Shown here in pieces: positions 8,009 through 16,142 of a stretch of DNA of 64,000 nucleotides (its first letter is position 1; each line of letters begins with the position of its first letter). Position numbers and translations under genes: made by a program. Under the pieces are notes generated by a model, which did not search any database, had not been told where the DNA came from, and saw only the letters and a list, made by a program, of their open reading frames with translations. Source of the DNA: Actinoplanes sp. KI2 (GTDB taxonomy: Bacteria > Actinomycetota > Actinomycetes > Mycobacteriales > Micromonosporaceae); NCBI RefSeq assembly GCF_025630775.1, contig NZ_JAOSZE010000015.1, positions 124,001 through 188,000 on the forward strand, given 5' to 3'.

Positions 8009-8920
8009 TCACGGCTCCAGGATGAGCACCACCTTGCCGCGGCCGTGGCGCGACTCGACGGCCGTGTGGGCGGCGACCGCGTCCGCGAACGGGTAGGCGC
8101 GTACCGGCATCGTCAACCGGCCCCGGGCGGCCAGCGCGACCACCTCGGCGAGCCGTTCGGGACTGCGGCCGGCGCGGACCACCCGGGCGCCGTGCTCGGC
8201 GGCGGCCTTGTCGTCCACGATCGTGCCGACCCGATCGGGTGCGATGCCGAGCGCTGTCGACTGGGCGATGGCCTCGCCGCCGGCCGCGTCCAGCGCCACC
8301 GTCGGGGTCAGCCCGGTGGCCCGGACCGCGTCGACCAGGGCGTCTCCGTAGGCGACCGGAATCGCTCCGAGCTGTCGCAAGTAGTCGTGGTTGGCCGGGC
8401 TCGCGGTGCCGATCACCCGTGCGCCCCGGAGCCGGGCGAGCTGCGTCGCGACGGTGCCGACGCTGCCGGCTGCCGCGTGCACCAGCAGCACGTCCTCGCC
8501 GGCGACCGCGAGCTCGTGCAGCGCGCCGCTCGCCGTCTGTGACGCCGCGACCAGGGCGGCCGCGGTGGGGAAGTCCAGGCGATCGGGTTTGCGCACCGCG
8601 GTGGCCACCGGAACGCAGACCAGCTCCGCGTTCCCGTTGAGCATGGTCGAGCCCAGGACCGCGTCTCCCACCGCGAATCCCGACTCGGCCGCGCCCTCCC
8701 CGAGACGGTCGACCACCCCCGCGTACTCCTGCCCGCTGGTCTGCGGAAAGCGCACCTGGACCCAGGGCATGGTGCCCCGCCGAACCCCCACGTCGAACGG
8801 CTGCACCCCGGCCGCCCGCACCCGCACGCGCACCTCACCCGGCCCCGGCTCGGGATCGGGCAGGTCGGCGATCCGCAGGACGTCGGGCGGCCCGAAGCGG
8901 TCGAACACCACAGCTCTCAT
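8009..8920 (-). CDS. NAD(P)-dependent quinone-oxidoreductase-like protein (MDR superfamily)
   Basis: The 303-aa protein has the GroES-like N-terminus of medium-chain dehydrogenases (MRAVVFDRFGPPDVLRI, GxxPFDVGVRRG) without the structural-zinc cysteines, and a Rossmann motif VHAAAGSVGTVATQLARLRGA near 140-160. This is the pattern of NADPH:quinone oxidoreductases and zeta-crystallin. The ATG at 8920 was preferred to one 9 bp upstream because it matches the family start and an apparently leaderless promoter. The substrate is unknown. Confidence 0.9.
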   Translation of the reverse strand: MRAVVFDRFGPPDVLRIADLPDPEPGPGEVRVRVRAAGVQPFDVGVRRGTMPWVQVRFPQTSGQEYAGVVDRLGEGAAESGFAVGDAVLGSTMLNGNAELVCVPVATAVRKPDRLDFPTAAALVAASQTASGALHELAVAGEDVLLVHAAAGSVGTVATQLARLRGARVIGTASPANHDYLRQLGAIPVAYGDALVDAVRATGLTPTVALDAAGGEAIAQSTALGIAPDRVGTIVDDKAAAEHGARVVRAGRSPERLAEVVALAARGRLTMPVRAYPFADAVAAHTAVESRHGRGKVVLILEP

Positions 8921-8927
8921 GGCCCAC

Positions 8928-8958
8928 ATACTGCAAGTTGAAGTCAGGTTGAAGTCAA
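8928..8958 (-). promoter_or_regulatory. Candidate MerR-type promoter with 19-bp spacer and ACTTCAAC repeats
   Basis: Read on the minus strand, TTGACT (8958-8953) and CAGTAT (8933-8928) are separated by 19 bp, the long spacing typical of MerR-activated promoters. The spacer holds a repeat: TGACTTCAAC occurs twice, 11 bp apart. The -10 lies 7 bp before the ATG, implying a leaderless transcript for the oxidoreductase. Confidence 0.45.
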
Positions 8959-9115
8959 CGGCCGCCCGGCGGAGTTTCCGGCATCTCCGCCAGACCGCCG
9001 ATCGGGCGCGGCGATAACGGTTTCTCGGCGTGACATTGTTGACGGTTCTGCGCCTTCGATATGAACGGCGGAATCCCTACGATTCTGGCGGCCGCGGCAT
9101 ATCCGGGAGGCACTC

Positions 9116-10267
9116 GTGGCGAATTCGACGGGGAATGCTCACCGGAAGCGCGGACTGCTGGCCGCCTGCGCCGGCGCGGCCGTCATCGTGGTCGCCGCCG
9201 CGGGCGCCGGCTATGCGATGACCAGGCCCGCCGATCCGCAGGCGGGGAAAGCGGCCGAGATCGCCGCCGGGCCGACCCCGGGGGAGGCGGTTGCCCCGAG
9301 CGTCGCGCCGTCGAGCGCGGCCGGGCGGCCCGCAACGGCCAAGGCCAGGCCGGCGGCCACCGTCGCGCCGGAGCCGCCCCGAGCGGGCTGGATCCCCGTC
9401 GACCAGGCCGCCTACCGGGCGCAGGTCGCCGCGTACCGGGCGCTCGCCGTCGATCCGGTCCCGGCCGGCACGGGGGACAAGCCGGAGTTCCGGGCCGACT
9501 GCACCTACAGCCATCGGCTCGCCGACGACCCGATCGTGTTTCCCGACATGCCGGGCGCCTCGCACATGCACTCGTTCGTCGGCAACAAGGCGGTCGACGC
9601 GGACACCACCGCTCAGGATCTGACCAAGTTCACCGCCACGAGCTGCAAGCCCGCCCTGGACCATTCCGCGTACTGGGTGCCGACGCTGTACGACAACGCG
9701 ACCGGCAAACCGGTCGAGACCACCGGCTTCCGGGTCTATTACCGATCGATTCGGAGCAACTCGACCGGGGTGATGCCGATACCGAACGGCCTCCGGATCA
9801 TTGCCGGGGACGCCAAGAAGAAGGTGCCGACGCCGCGCGGCGCCCAGGGACAGTTCTACTGCGCCTTCTACGGGCCCGGCGACCTCGACGGGATCGCGCG
9901 CAGCGCCAACGGCAACTGGCCGATCTGCGGCAAGCCGGCAACCCTGCACTTCATGCTGCAGTTCCCGGACTGCTGGGACGGCAAGCATCTGGACAGCCCG
10001 AACCACAAGGACCACATGGCGTTCGGGACCGATCGGGGTTGCCCGGCCGACCACCCGGTGCGGGTCCCCGCGCTCACCTTCGACATCCAGTACGGCGTGA
10101 AGGGCACCCCGCAGGGCTACTACCTGTCGTCCGACCGGGAGGGCAAGAGCGCCTCCTCGATGCACGGCGACGCCTTCGTCAGCTGGGATGTCGCCACCAT
10201 GAACAGGCGCACCAAGGACTGCGTCCAGCAGCGCCGCACCTGCGACAACTTCGGGTACCTCCGGTAG
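9116..10267 (+). CDS. DUF1996 domain-containing secreted/anchored protein
   Basis: The 383-aa protein starts at GTG 9116. After a short basic leader it has one hydrophobic segment (residues 13-35, LLAACAGAAVIVVAAAGAGYAM), a Pro/Ala/Thr-rich linker to about residue 85, and then the DUF1996 domain. Recognisable parts are ADCTYSHRLADDPIVFPDMPGASHMHSF and later PDCWDG and HKDHMAF. DUF1996 domains are found in actinobacterial and fungal extracellular proteins; their activity is not established. Conserved His and Asp residues suggest metal or carbohydrate binding, which is speculation. Confidence 0.85.
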   Translation: MANSTGNAHRKRGLLAACAGAAVIVVAAAGAGYAMTRPADPQAGKAAEIAAGPTPGEAVAPSVAPSSAAGRPATAKARPAATVAPEPPRAGWIPVDQAAYRAQVAAYRALAVDPVPAGTGDKPEFRADCTYSHRLADDPIVFPDMPGASHMHSFVGNKAVDADTTAQDLTKFTATSCKPALDHSAYWVPTLYDNATGKPVETTGFRVYYRSIRSNSTGVMPIPNGLRIIAGDAKKKVPTPRGAQGQFYCAFYGPGDLDGIARSANGNWPICGKPATLHFMLQFPDCWDGKHLDSPNHKDHMAFGTDRGCPADHPVRVPALTFDIQYGVKGTPQGYYLSSDREGKSASSMHGDAFVSWDVATMNRRTKDCVQQRRTCDNFGYLR

Positions 10268-10319
10268 CGGACCGCCTCCTGTGGTGACCTGGCGCGCGTG
10301 ACCTCGCTACGGTTATCGC

Positions 10320-10895
10320 GTGTCTCAGATCCCGTGGTGGGGGCTGCCCCTCATCGCCGTGGTGTTTGCCCTGGGTGGGGCGGCCACGGCGCACTTCGTG
10401 ACCGCCCGTGACGAGATCGTGCGCAGCCGCCGGAAGCGGACCCGGCGATGGTACGAGGAGCGCAAGGACGCGTACGTCGGCCTGCTCGCCGTCTTCGAGC
10501 GCGACACCTACCGCTTGCGCGCTGCTTATGACGCCGGCAGCAAGCCGGCCCCGGCGCTGGCCTACGTGGACGAGGTGGGCCCGGCGCTGATGCGGGTGCG
10601 GCTGCTCGCCTCCGGGCCGGTGCGCAGCGCGGCCCTCGCCGTACACATTCTGTTGCAGCGGTTGCACGGCGAGATGAATCCGGCGGCGGTGTCCGGCGTG
10701 CAGCCGCAGATCCATTTCCGCGAGTTGCTCACCCAGGTCCCGCTGGTCATGCAGCAGTTCGAGGCGGCGATCCGGGAGGAGCTCGGGATCGAGACCGAGC
10801 CGCCGCAGAGCAACGGCCGGGTGCGCTTCCTGACCCGCAAGCCCGCACTGGATGATCTTGAAGATATCGGGCAGGATCTAAGCCGTGAGCGATGA
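10320..10895 (+). CDS. Hypothetical protein with one N-terminal membrane helix
   Basis: The 191-aa product starts at GTG 10320. Residues 5-27 form a membrane helix, followed by a basic stretch (RRKRTRRWYEERKDAY) and a soluble helical region (VGLLAVFERDTYRLR and onward). The last 11 bp overlap the start of the KDPG aldolase gene, suggesting transcriptional coupling, but the function is not recognisable. The layout (helix, basic W-D/E-R-DAYxG motif, helical tail) is shared with the 55701-56330 gene, so the two may belong to the same actinobacterial family. Confidence 0.7.
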   Translation: MSQIPWWGLPLIAVVFALGGAATAHFVTARDEIVRSRRKRTRRWYEERKDAYVGLLAVFERDTYRLRAAYDAGSKPAPALAYVDEVGPALMRVRLLASGPVRSAALAVHILLQRLHGEMNPAAVSGVQPQIHFRELLTQVPLVMQQFEAAIREELGIETEPPQSNGRVRFLTRKPALDDLEDIGQDLSRER

Positions 10896-11517
10896 CCAGG
10901 TAACCGCGGCCGTCATCCGCAGCGGGATCGTGGCGATCCTGCGCGCGCCGACCTCCGACGGGTTCGCCGCCGTCGCCGACGTGCTGGTCGGCGCCGGCAT
11001 CACGGCGCTCGAGGTGACGCTGACCTCGCGCGGCGCGATCGAAGCGATCGCCGGACTGCGCCGCCAGCTGCCCGACGCGGTGGCGATCGGCGCGGGCACG
11101 ATCCTGACCGCCGCCGAGGCGAAGGCCGCGGTCGACGCCGGCGCCGCCTTCCTGGTGTCCCCGGTGCTCGACGCCTCGCTGGTGGCGAGCTCGCCGGTCC
11201 CGTTCTACCCCGGCACCGCCACCCCCACCGAGATGTACGCGGCCCACCAGGCCGGCGCGCCCCTGGTGAAGCTGTTCCCGGCCGGCGGCCTCGGCCCGCG
11301 TTTCCTGCGCGACGTGCGCGGTCCGCTGCCACAGATCGACGTGATGCCCACCGGCGGCATCAAGATCGAAGACATCGCCGACTGGCTGCTCGCCGGGGCG
11401 AAAGCGGTCGGCATCGGCAGCCCGCTGATCGGCGACGCCGCGACCGGCGGCAGCATGAAGGCTCTCGCCGCCCGCGCCAGGCACGCGGTCAGCGCGGTCT
11501 CCTTCGCTCGCTCATGA
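10885..11517 (+). CDS. eda: KDPG/KHG aldolase
   Basis: The 210-aa size is standard for the bifunctional 4-hydroxy-2-oxoglutarate / 2-keto-3-deoxy-6-phosphogluconate aldolase. The class I aldolase residues are visible: Glu43 in LEVTLTS and the Schiff-base Lys129 in LVKLFPAGG, plus GAGTILTAAEA and the phosphate-loop region MPTGGI. It cleaves KDPG to pyruvate and glyceraldehyde 3-phosphate in Entner-Doudoroff or hexuronate catabolism. The next gene, a KDG-type kinase, overlaps by 4 bp and would supply the phosphorylated substrate. Confidence 0.92.
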   Translation: MSDDQVTAAVIRSGIVAILRAPTSDGFAAVADVLVGAGITALEVTLTSRGAIEAIAGLRRQLPDAVAIGAGTILTAAEAKAAVDAGAAFLVSPVLDASLVASSPVPFYPGTATPTEMYAAHQAGAPLVKLFPAGGLGPRFLRDVRGPLPQIDVMPTGGIKIEDIADWLLAGAKAVGIGSPLIGDAATGGSMKALAARARHAVSAVSFARS

Positions 11518-12437
11518 GCGGGCTGTTCACCTTCGGCGAGTCGATGGGCGTGGTCAACGCCGACGGCATCGGCCCGCTCGCCCACGCCCGGACGTTCTCG
11601 TTCGGGATCGGCGGCGCGGAGAGCAACGTCGCGATCGGCGTCGCTCGTCTCGGCGGCGAGGCGACCTGGCTCGGCCGGGTCGGACCGGACACGACCGGCT
11701 CGCTGATCGGTCGCCGGCTGACCGACGCCGGCGTCCGCGCGGTGGCGATCCCGGACGACACGTTCACCGGGCTGATGGTGCGATACCAGCGGTCGGGCGA
11801 GTTCCTGCACGTCGACTACCACCGCGCGGGCAGCGCCGGTTCGCGGCTCACCCCCGCCGACATTCCGGCCGCCGAGGTGCGCGCGGCCGGGATCGTGCAC
11901 GTCACCGGGATCACCCCGGCGCTCAGCGGGACCTGCCGGGCGGCGGTCTTCCAAGCGGTCGAGACCGCTCTCGCGGCCGGCGTCCCGGTGTCGCTGGACG
12001 TGAACTATCGCAGCAAGTTGTGGTCGCGGCCGGAGGCGGCAACCGTGCTGCGCGACCTGGTGTCGATGGTCGACATCGTGTTCGCCGGCCCGGACGAGGC
12101 GAGCCTGTTCGTCGACGACGACTACCCGGGTGGCCTGGCCAAGCTCGGCCCGACCGAGGTGATCATCAAGGACGGCGCCCGCGGCTGCGTCGCGCAGATC
12201 AACGGCGAGCGCTACCGGGCCGCCGCGCTGCCGGTGACCGTGGTCGACCCGGTCGGCGCGGGCGACGCGTTCGTGGCCGGCTACCTCGCCGACCGGCTGG
12301 CCGGCGCGGCGCCCGAGGCGTGCCTGGCCACGGCGATCGCGGCCGGCGCGTTCGCGGTGACGGTCCCCGGCGACTGCGAGGGCCTGCCCGACCGCGCCGA
12401 GTTGGCGGCGCTGACCGGCGGCGACATCAGGCGGTAG
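11514..12437 (+). CDS. kdgK: PfkB-family sugar kinase, probable 2-keto-3-deoxygluconate kinase
   Basis: The 307-aa ribokinase-family protein begins LFTFGESMGV and has the GIGGAESNVAIGVARLG substrate/fold signature (residues 29-45). The ATP/catalytic motif DPVGAGDAFVAGYL lies near 245-258, where the GAGD Asp is the general base. The ATGA overlap with the aldolase gene argues for a KDG kinase/KDPG aldolase pair. The exact sugar is inferred from context. The stop codon lies inside a 30-bp tandem duplication. Confidence 0.88.
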   Translation: MSGLFTFGESMGVVNADGIGPLAHARTFSFGIGGAESNVAIGVARLGGEATWLGRVGPDTTGSLIGRRLTDAGVRAVAIPDDTFTGLMVRYQRSGEFLHVDYHRAGSAGSRLTPADIPAAEVRAAGIVHVTGITPALSGTCRAAVFQAVETALAAGVPVSLDVNYRSKLWSRPEAATVLRDLVSMVDIVFAGPDEASLFVDDDYPGGLAKLGPTEVIIKDGARGCVAQINGERYRAAALPVTVVDPVGAGDAFVAGYLADRLAGAAPEACLATAIAAGAFAVTVPGDCEGLPDRAELAALTGGDIRR

Positions 12438-12474
12438 GGCGGGCGGCGCGGCGACGTCAGGCGGTAGCGCGGGC
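12421..12474. repeat. 30-bp tandem duplication spanning two convergent stop codons
   Basis: A 24-bp core beginning GCGACRTCAGGCGGTAG occurs at 12421-12444 and 12451-12474 (30-bp period, two mismatches). Copy 1 contains the TAG stop of the sugar kinase; copy 2 contains the stop (minus strand) of the GlxA-type regulator. Confidence 0.85.
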
Positions 12475-13344
12475 CCGGAGCCGGCGGAGCATGCGGGCGT
12501 CGGTGAAGCCGACCGCGCGGGCCGCCGACTCGACCGTCGCGCCGTGGCCGATCAGGTACTCCGCCCGCTCGACCCGCAGCACCTGCTGGTAGCGCAGCGG
12601 CGTCTGGCCGGTCGCGGCGGTGAACAGCCGGGTCAGCGTGCGCTCGCTGACCCCGGCGCCGGAGGCGAGACCGCCCAGCGGCAGCGGCGAGGCGAAGCCG
12701 GCATCGATCGTGTCCTGCACCCGATGCACCACGTCGGACAGGTGCGCGCGGTGCCGCAGCATCGCGCTCGCCTGCGGCTCGTCGCCGTTGCGCCGGGCGT
12801 AGACGACCATCTCGCGGGCCACCCGCGCCGCGGTCGCCGGGCCGTGCCGCTGCGCGACCAGGTGCAGCGCGAGGTCGATGCCGCTCGCGATGCCGGCCGA
12901 GGTGACCACCCGGTCGTCGCCGACGTAGAGCACGTCGCGCACGACGGTGGCCCGCGGGTAGTCGCGAGCCAGGTCGTCCTGCAGGTCGTGATGGGTGGTG
13001 CAGCGCCGGCCGTCGAGCAGGCCGGCCCGGCCGAGCGCGTCGGCGCCGGCGCAGACACTGGCCACGGTGCCGCCCCGCTCGTGATGCGATCTGATCCGGT
13101 CGAGGGTGGCGGTCGCGAACGCGCCGAAGCCCTCCCGCCAACCCGGGACCAGCACGAGATCATCCGGGGTCAGTGCCGGCCACTCCACCGACGCGTGCAG
13201 CGCCACGCCCTGCCACGTCGGCACGGGTGATTTTTCGGAAACGTAGGACAGGTCGTAGCCGTCGGCGGTGCTGAACACCTGGGCCGGCCCGGCGAGGTCG
13301 AGCAGGTGCACCTGCGGCGTCAGCACGAACACCACCCGGCTCAC
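12457..13344 (-). CDS. GlxA-family transcriptional regulator (DJ-1/PfpI plus AraC)
   Basis: The 295-aa protein joins an N-terminal DJ-1/PfpI-like domain (residues 1-175) to a C-terminal AraC/XylS helix-turn-helix pair (residues 195-292). The first domain has SVCAGADALGRAGLLDGRRCTTH around the nucleophile-elbow cysteine; the second has GGLASGAGVSERTLTRLF and a degenerate second helix RAVGFTDARMLRR. The DJ-1 domain usually senses a small metabolite rather than acting as an enzyme. It lies 7 bp downstream of the isochorismatase-like gene in the same orientation, so it may regulate that gene. Confidence 0.9.
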   Translation of the reverse strand: MSRVVFVLTPQVHLLDLAGPAQVFSTADGYDLSYVSEKSPVPTWQGVALHASVEWPALTPDDLVLVPGWREGFGAFATATLDRIRSHHERGGTVASVCAGADALGRAGLLDGRRCTTHHDLQDDLARDYPRATVVRDVLYVGDDRVVTSAGIASGIDLALHLVAQRHGPATAARVAREMVVYARRNGDEPQASAMLRHRAHLSDVVHRVQDTIDAGFASPLPLGGLASGAGVSERTLTRLFTAATGQTPLRYQQVLRVERAEYLIGHGATVESAARAVGFTDARMLRRLRARATA

Positions 13345-13351
13345 GATCCGG

Positions 13352-13936
13352 TCACCCCTTCAAATAGTCGTCCGTATCGCGCACCGCGGCGAATCGGCCG
13401 GCCAGCGCGTATTCGGTGCGGCGCACGACCTCCGCCGCGGCAAGCGTACGCGGGTCGGCCAGCAACTCCTCGACCGTCTGGTCGGCGGGGGCGTCCCGGT
13501 GCGGAATCGGGAACGTGCCGGTGGCGTCGGTGACGAAGGTGACCTCGTACCCGAAATCGGAGGCCACCCGCGCCGTGGTCTCCACGCACTGCTCGGTGCG
13601 CAGCCCGCAGACCGTCACGGCATTCACGCCCGCCATTGTCAGCAGCTGCCCCAGATTGGTGGTGGTGAAGGCGTTGTGCGAGGTCTTGGTCACCAGCGGC
13701 TCGTCCTTGGCCGGCTCGAGCTCGGCGACCACCCGCACGTGCCCGTTGGCCGGGTCGAACTCGCCGCCGCTGCCCGCCTCGGCATGCAGCACCCACACCA
13801 CCAATTCGCCGGCCGCGCGTGCCGCCTCCACGAGCCGCCCGACATTCGCGATCAGCTCCGGATTGTCGAGCGTCCGCCACAGCGGCCGCACCCGGAACGA
13901 CTCCTGCACGTCGATCACGATCAGAGCATTGGTCAT
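13352..13936 (-). CDS. Isochorismatase-like cysteine hydrolase
   Basis: The 194-aa protein shows the family's catalytic triad: Asp in ALIVIDVQESF (about residue 9), Lys in LVTKTSHNAF (about 84) and Cys in CGLRTEQCVETTARV (about 122). Members include nicotinamidases, N-carbamoylsarcosine amidases and true isochorismatases; the substrate here is undetermined. It is the upstream gene of a likely two-gene unit with the GlxA-type regulator. Confidence 0.9.
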   Translation of the reverse strand: MTNALIVIDVQESFRVRPLWRTLDNPELIANVGRLVEAARAAGELVVWVLHAEAGSGGEFDPANGHVRVVAELEPAKDEPLVTKTSHNAFTTTNLGQLLTMAGVNAVTVCGLRTEQCVETTARVASDFGYEVTFVTDATGTFPIPHRDAPADQTVEELLADPRTLAAAEVVRRTEYALAGRFAAVRDTDDYLKG

Positions 13937-14151
13937 GCGTCGATTCTTCGCGTCCGGCTGCGCCGTCCGGAAGACACCTTCGCGACCACGGCCGGAACGA
14001 TCCGGTCACCCTGCTTTGCCCGTACGGGAAATGCTTGGTCCCGTGGTTCGCGACGCGAGCGCCGTCGTTGGTCGCGCCATTGCCGCGACCACCGGGCGGA
14101 GCTGCCGGGTTGCGGTACGGTGCGGGGGCTACGACTCAGAGAGGCCGCCCC

Positions 14152-15348
14152 ATGCCCGAACGTATCGTCAGTCCCACCGGTCGCGGTCTGCTCCTGCTGG
14201 ACTCGCACCCGACCGGCTGCGCGGCCAACGTGGCCCGGCTGCGGGCCGAGGCGGACGAGCCCGCCGGCGTCCCCGCGGACGGCCCGGTCGCGATCGTCAT
14301 CGGGTCCAGCGCCGGGTACGGCCTGGCGGCCACCATCGCGGGCCTGGTCCAGCACGGCATCCGCGGTGTCGGGGTCAGCTTCGAGCGCCCGCCGGGCCGC
14401 CGCACCGGCACCGCGGGCTGGTACAACACGATCGCGACCGACGCGATCGCGCGCGAGCTCGGGCACGACTTCTCGTTCGTGAACGACGACGCCTTCGCCG
14501 ACACGACCAAGAGCAGCGTGCTGGATCTGATCGCGAAGCGCTACGGCGGCGTCGACTGTCTCATCTACAGCGTCGCCGCGCCGCGCCGCACCGACCCGCG
14601 CAGCGGCGTCACGTACCAGTCGGTGATCAAGACGCTCGGCGCGCCGTTCTCGACCAAGAGCCTCGCGTTCGACTCCGACGGCGGTGCGACCCTGCAGGAC
14701 ATCACGGTGGAGCCGGCCGACGAGGCCGAGGCCGCGGCGACCGTGCAGGTGATGGGCGGCGAGGACTGGTCCCGCTGGGTCGACGCGCTGCTCGAGCGCG
14801 GCCTGGTGCGCGACGGTTTCCGCACGGTCGCCCTGACCTACATCGGATCGAGCGTGACCGCGCCGATCTACCGCAGCGGCACGATCGGCGCCGCGAAGGC
14901 CCACCTCGAGGCGTCGGCGAAGGGCCTCACCGACCGGCTCGCCGCGGTCGGTGGCAGTGCCACCACGGTGGTGAACGGCGCCGCGGTGACCCAGGCGTCC
15001 ACCGCGATCCCGACCATCGCGCTCTACACCAGCCTGCTGCGCTCGGTGCTCGGCCCGCGCATGCAGTCCCCGGTCCAGCAGTCGGTGCAGCTGTGGGAAT
15101 TCCTCACCGGCAAGAGGCCGGCCGACCTGGACGACGAGGGCCGCATCCGGCTGGACGGCTGGGAGCTCGACCCCGGCGTGCAGTCCGCGGTCGCCGAGCG
15201 CTGGGGTCTCATCACCCCCGACAACCTCCAGGAACAGGCCGACCTGGCCTGGTTCCGCAGTCAGTTCCGCGCCCTGTACGGCTTCGACCTGCCCGGCGTC
15301 GACTACGCCCAGCCGGTCGACCCGGACCTGCCTTGGCCGTCCCACTAG
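14152..15348 (+). CDS. fabV: Enoyl-ACP reductase FabV
   Basis: The 398-aa length is that of FabV, the large enoyl-[acyl-carrier-protein] reductase that performs the last reduction of type II fatty-acid elongation with NADH. The N-terminal Rossmann region reads IVIGSSAGYGLAATIAG. The FabV-specific Tyr-x8-Lys catalytic signature is present as Y-RSGTIGAA-K near residues 241-250. The C-terminus (DLPGVDYAQPVDPDLPWP) is also characteristic. ATG 14152 follows AGAGAGG. FabV is scattered in actinobacteria and gives triclosan resistance in other hosts; whether it is essential here cannot be told. Confidence 0.93.
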   Translation: MPERIVSPTGRGLLLLDSHPTGCAANVARLRAEADEPAGVPADGPVAIVIGSSAGYGLAATIAGLVQHGIRGVGVSFERPPGRRTGTAGWYNTIATDAIARELGHDFSFVNDDAFADTTKSSVLDLIAKRYGGVDCLIYSVAAPRRTDPRSGVTYQSVIKTLGAPFSTKSLAFDSDGGATLQDITVEPADEAEAAATVQVMGGEDWSRWVDALLERGLVRDGFRTVALTYIGSSVTAPIYRSGTIGAAKAHLEASAKGLTDRLAAVGGSATTVVNGAAVTQASTAIPTIALYTSLLRSVLGPRMQSPVQQSVQLWEFLTGKRPADLDDEGRIRLDGWELDPGVQSAVAERWGLITPDNLQEQADLAWFRSQFRALYGFDLPGVDYAQPVDPDLPWPSH

Positions 15349-15393
15349 GACGGCTCTTGACTCTCGGGTGACCGGAGAGTCGATGCTGGTCGG

Positions 15394-16062
15394 GTGAACG
15401 ACGACCGCCTCCTCAGCATCGGCAGCTTCGCGCTGCTCACCGGCCTGACCGTCACCACGCTGCGGCACTACGACGAGGTCGGGGTGCTGCCGCCGGCGTT
15501 GGTCGACCCGGCTACCGGGTATCGCCGCTACCGGCAGGAGCAGGTGCCCCGGGCGCGGCTCGTGCGGGCGATGCGCGAGCTGGAGATGCCGGTCGACGAG
15601 ATGCGGCGGGCGCTCGCCGCTCCCGATCCCTCCGCGGCGATCGCCCGGCAGCGGCAGGAGCTGCTGCGCCGGGCTGCCGCCCTGACCGCGCTCGCCGCGC
15701 CCGGAAGGCCCACCATGCGCATCGTCCAGGCCACCATCAACGTCGTCGACCGCGCTGAGTTGATCCGGTTCTACGAGACCGCGTTCGACGCCTCGTTCCA
15801 GGTGGAGACCGGCTCGTTCGTCTTCGGCCACTGGCCCAGCGACGACTTCTTCCTGCTCACGCTCGCCGACCCGGACACCCATCCGGGCGCCGCCGGGCCC
15901 GCGCGGTTCGGCCTGGTGGTCGACGACCTGGACGGGTCGCATCGGCGAGCGCTCGACGCCGGGGCGGCCCAGGTCTACCCGCCGGTCGAGCGGCCGTGGA
16001 AGCCGCGATCCTCCTGCCTGATCGACCCGGCCGGTAACCACATCGACCTCTACCAGGCATAA
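15394..16062 (+). CDS. MerR-type regulator fused to a VOC domain
   Basis: The 222-aa product from GTG 15394 has a MerR winged helix at residues 5-75 (IGSFALLTGLTVTTLRHYDEVGVLPP, then GYRRYRQEQVPRARLVRAMRELEMP). A short coiled linker follows, then a VOC/glyoxalase domain at 106-222 (IVQATINVVDRAELIRFYETAFD, then LIDPAGNHIDLYQA). Effector-domain fusions are usual for MerR proteins, and a VOC domain could bind a ligand such as an antibiotic or aldehyde. The reading frame is continuous, so this is a genuine fusion. A hairpin follows the stop. Confidence 0.88.
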   Translation: MNDDRLLSIGSFALLTGLTVTTLRHYDEVGVLPPALVDPATGYRRYRQEQVPRARLVRAMRELEMPVDEMRRALAAPDPSAAIARQRQELLRRAAALTALAAPGRPTMRIVQATINVVDRAELIRFYETAFDASFQVETGSFVFGHWPSDDFFLLTLADPDTHPGAAGPARFGLVVDDLDGSHRRALDAGAAQVYPPVERPWKPRSSCLIDPAGNHIDLYQA

Positions 16063-16070
16063 CGCCGTTC

Positions 16071-16090
16071 GCGGCACCCTTCGGTGCCGC
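16071..16090 (+). terminator. Hairpin terminator
   Basis: GCGGCAC (16071-16077) pairs perfectly with GTGCCGC (16084-16090) around a CCTTCG loop, 8 bp after the MerR-VOC stop codon. Confidence 0.55.
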
Positions 16091-16093
16091 TGT

Positions 16094-16142
16094 GTGCCAA
16101 GACGGCTTGAATGTGTGCCATACGCGTGCCATAGTGGTGCCA
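16094..16142 (+). promoter_or_regulatory. Four helically phased GTGCCA repeats before the RHH gene
   Basis: GTGCCA occurs at 16094, 16115, 16126 and 16137, spaced 21, 11 and 11 bp, i.e. on one face of the helix. The last copy ends in the A of the ATG of the ribbon-helix-helix gene. RHH repressors bind short tandem direct repeats, so this looks like an autoregulatory operator. Confidence 0.6.
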
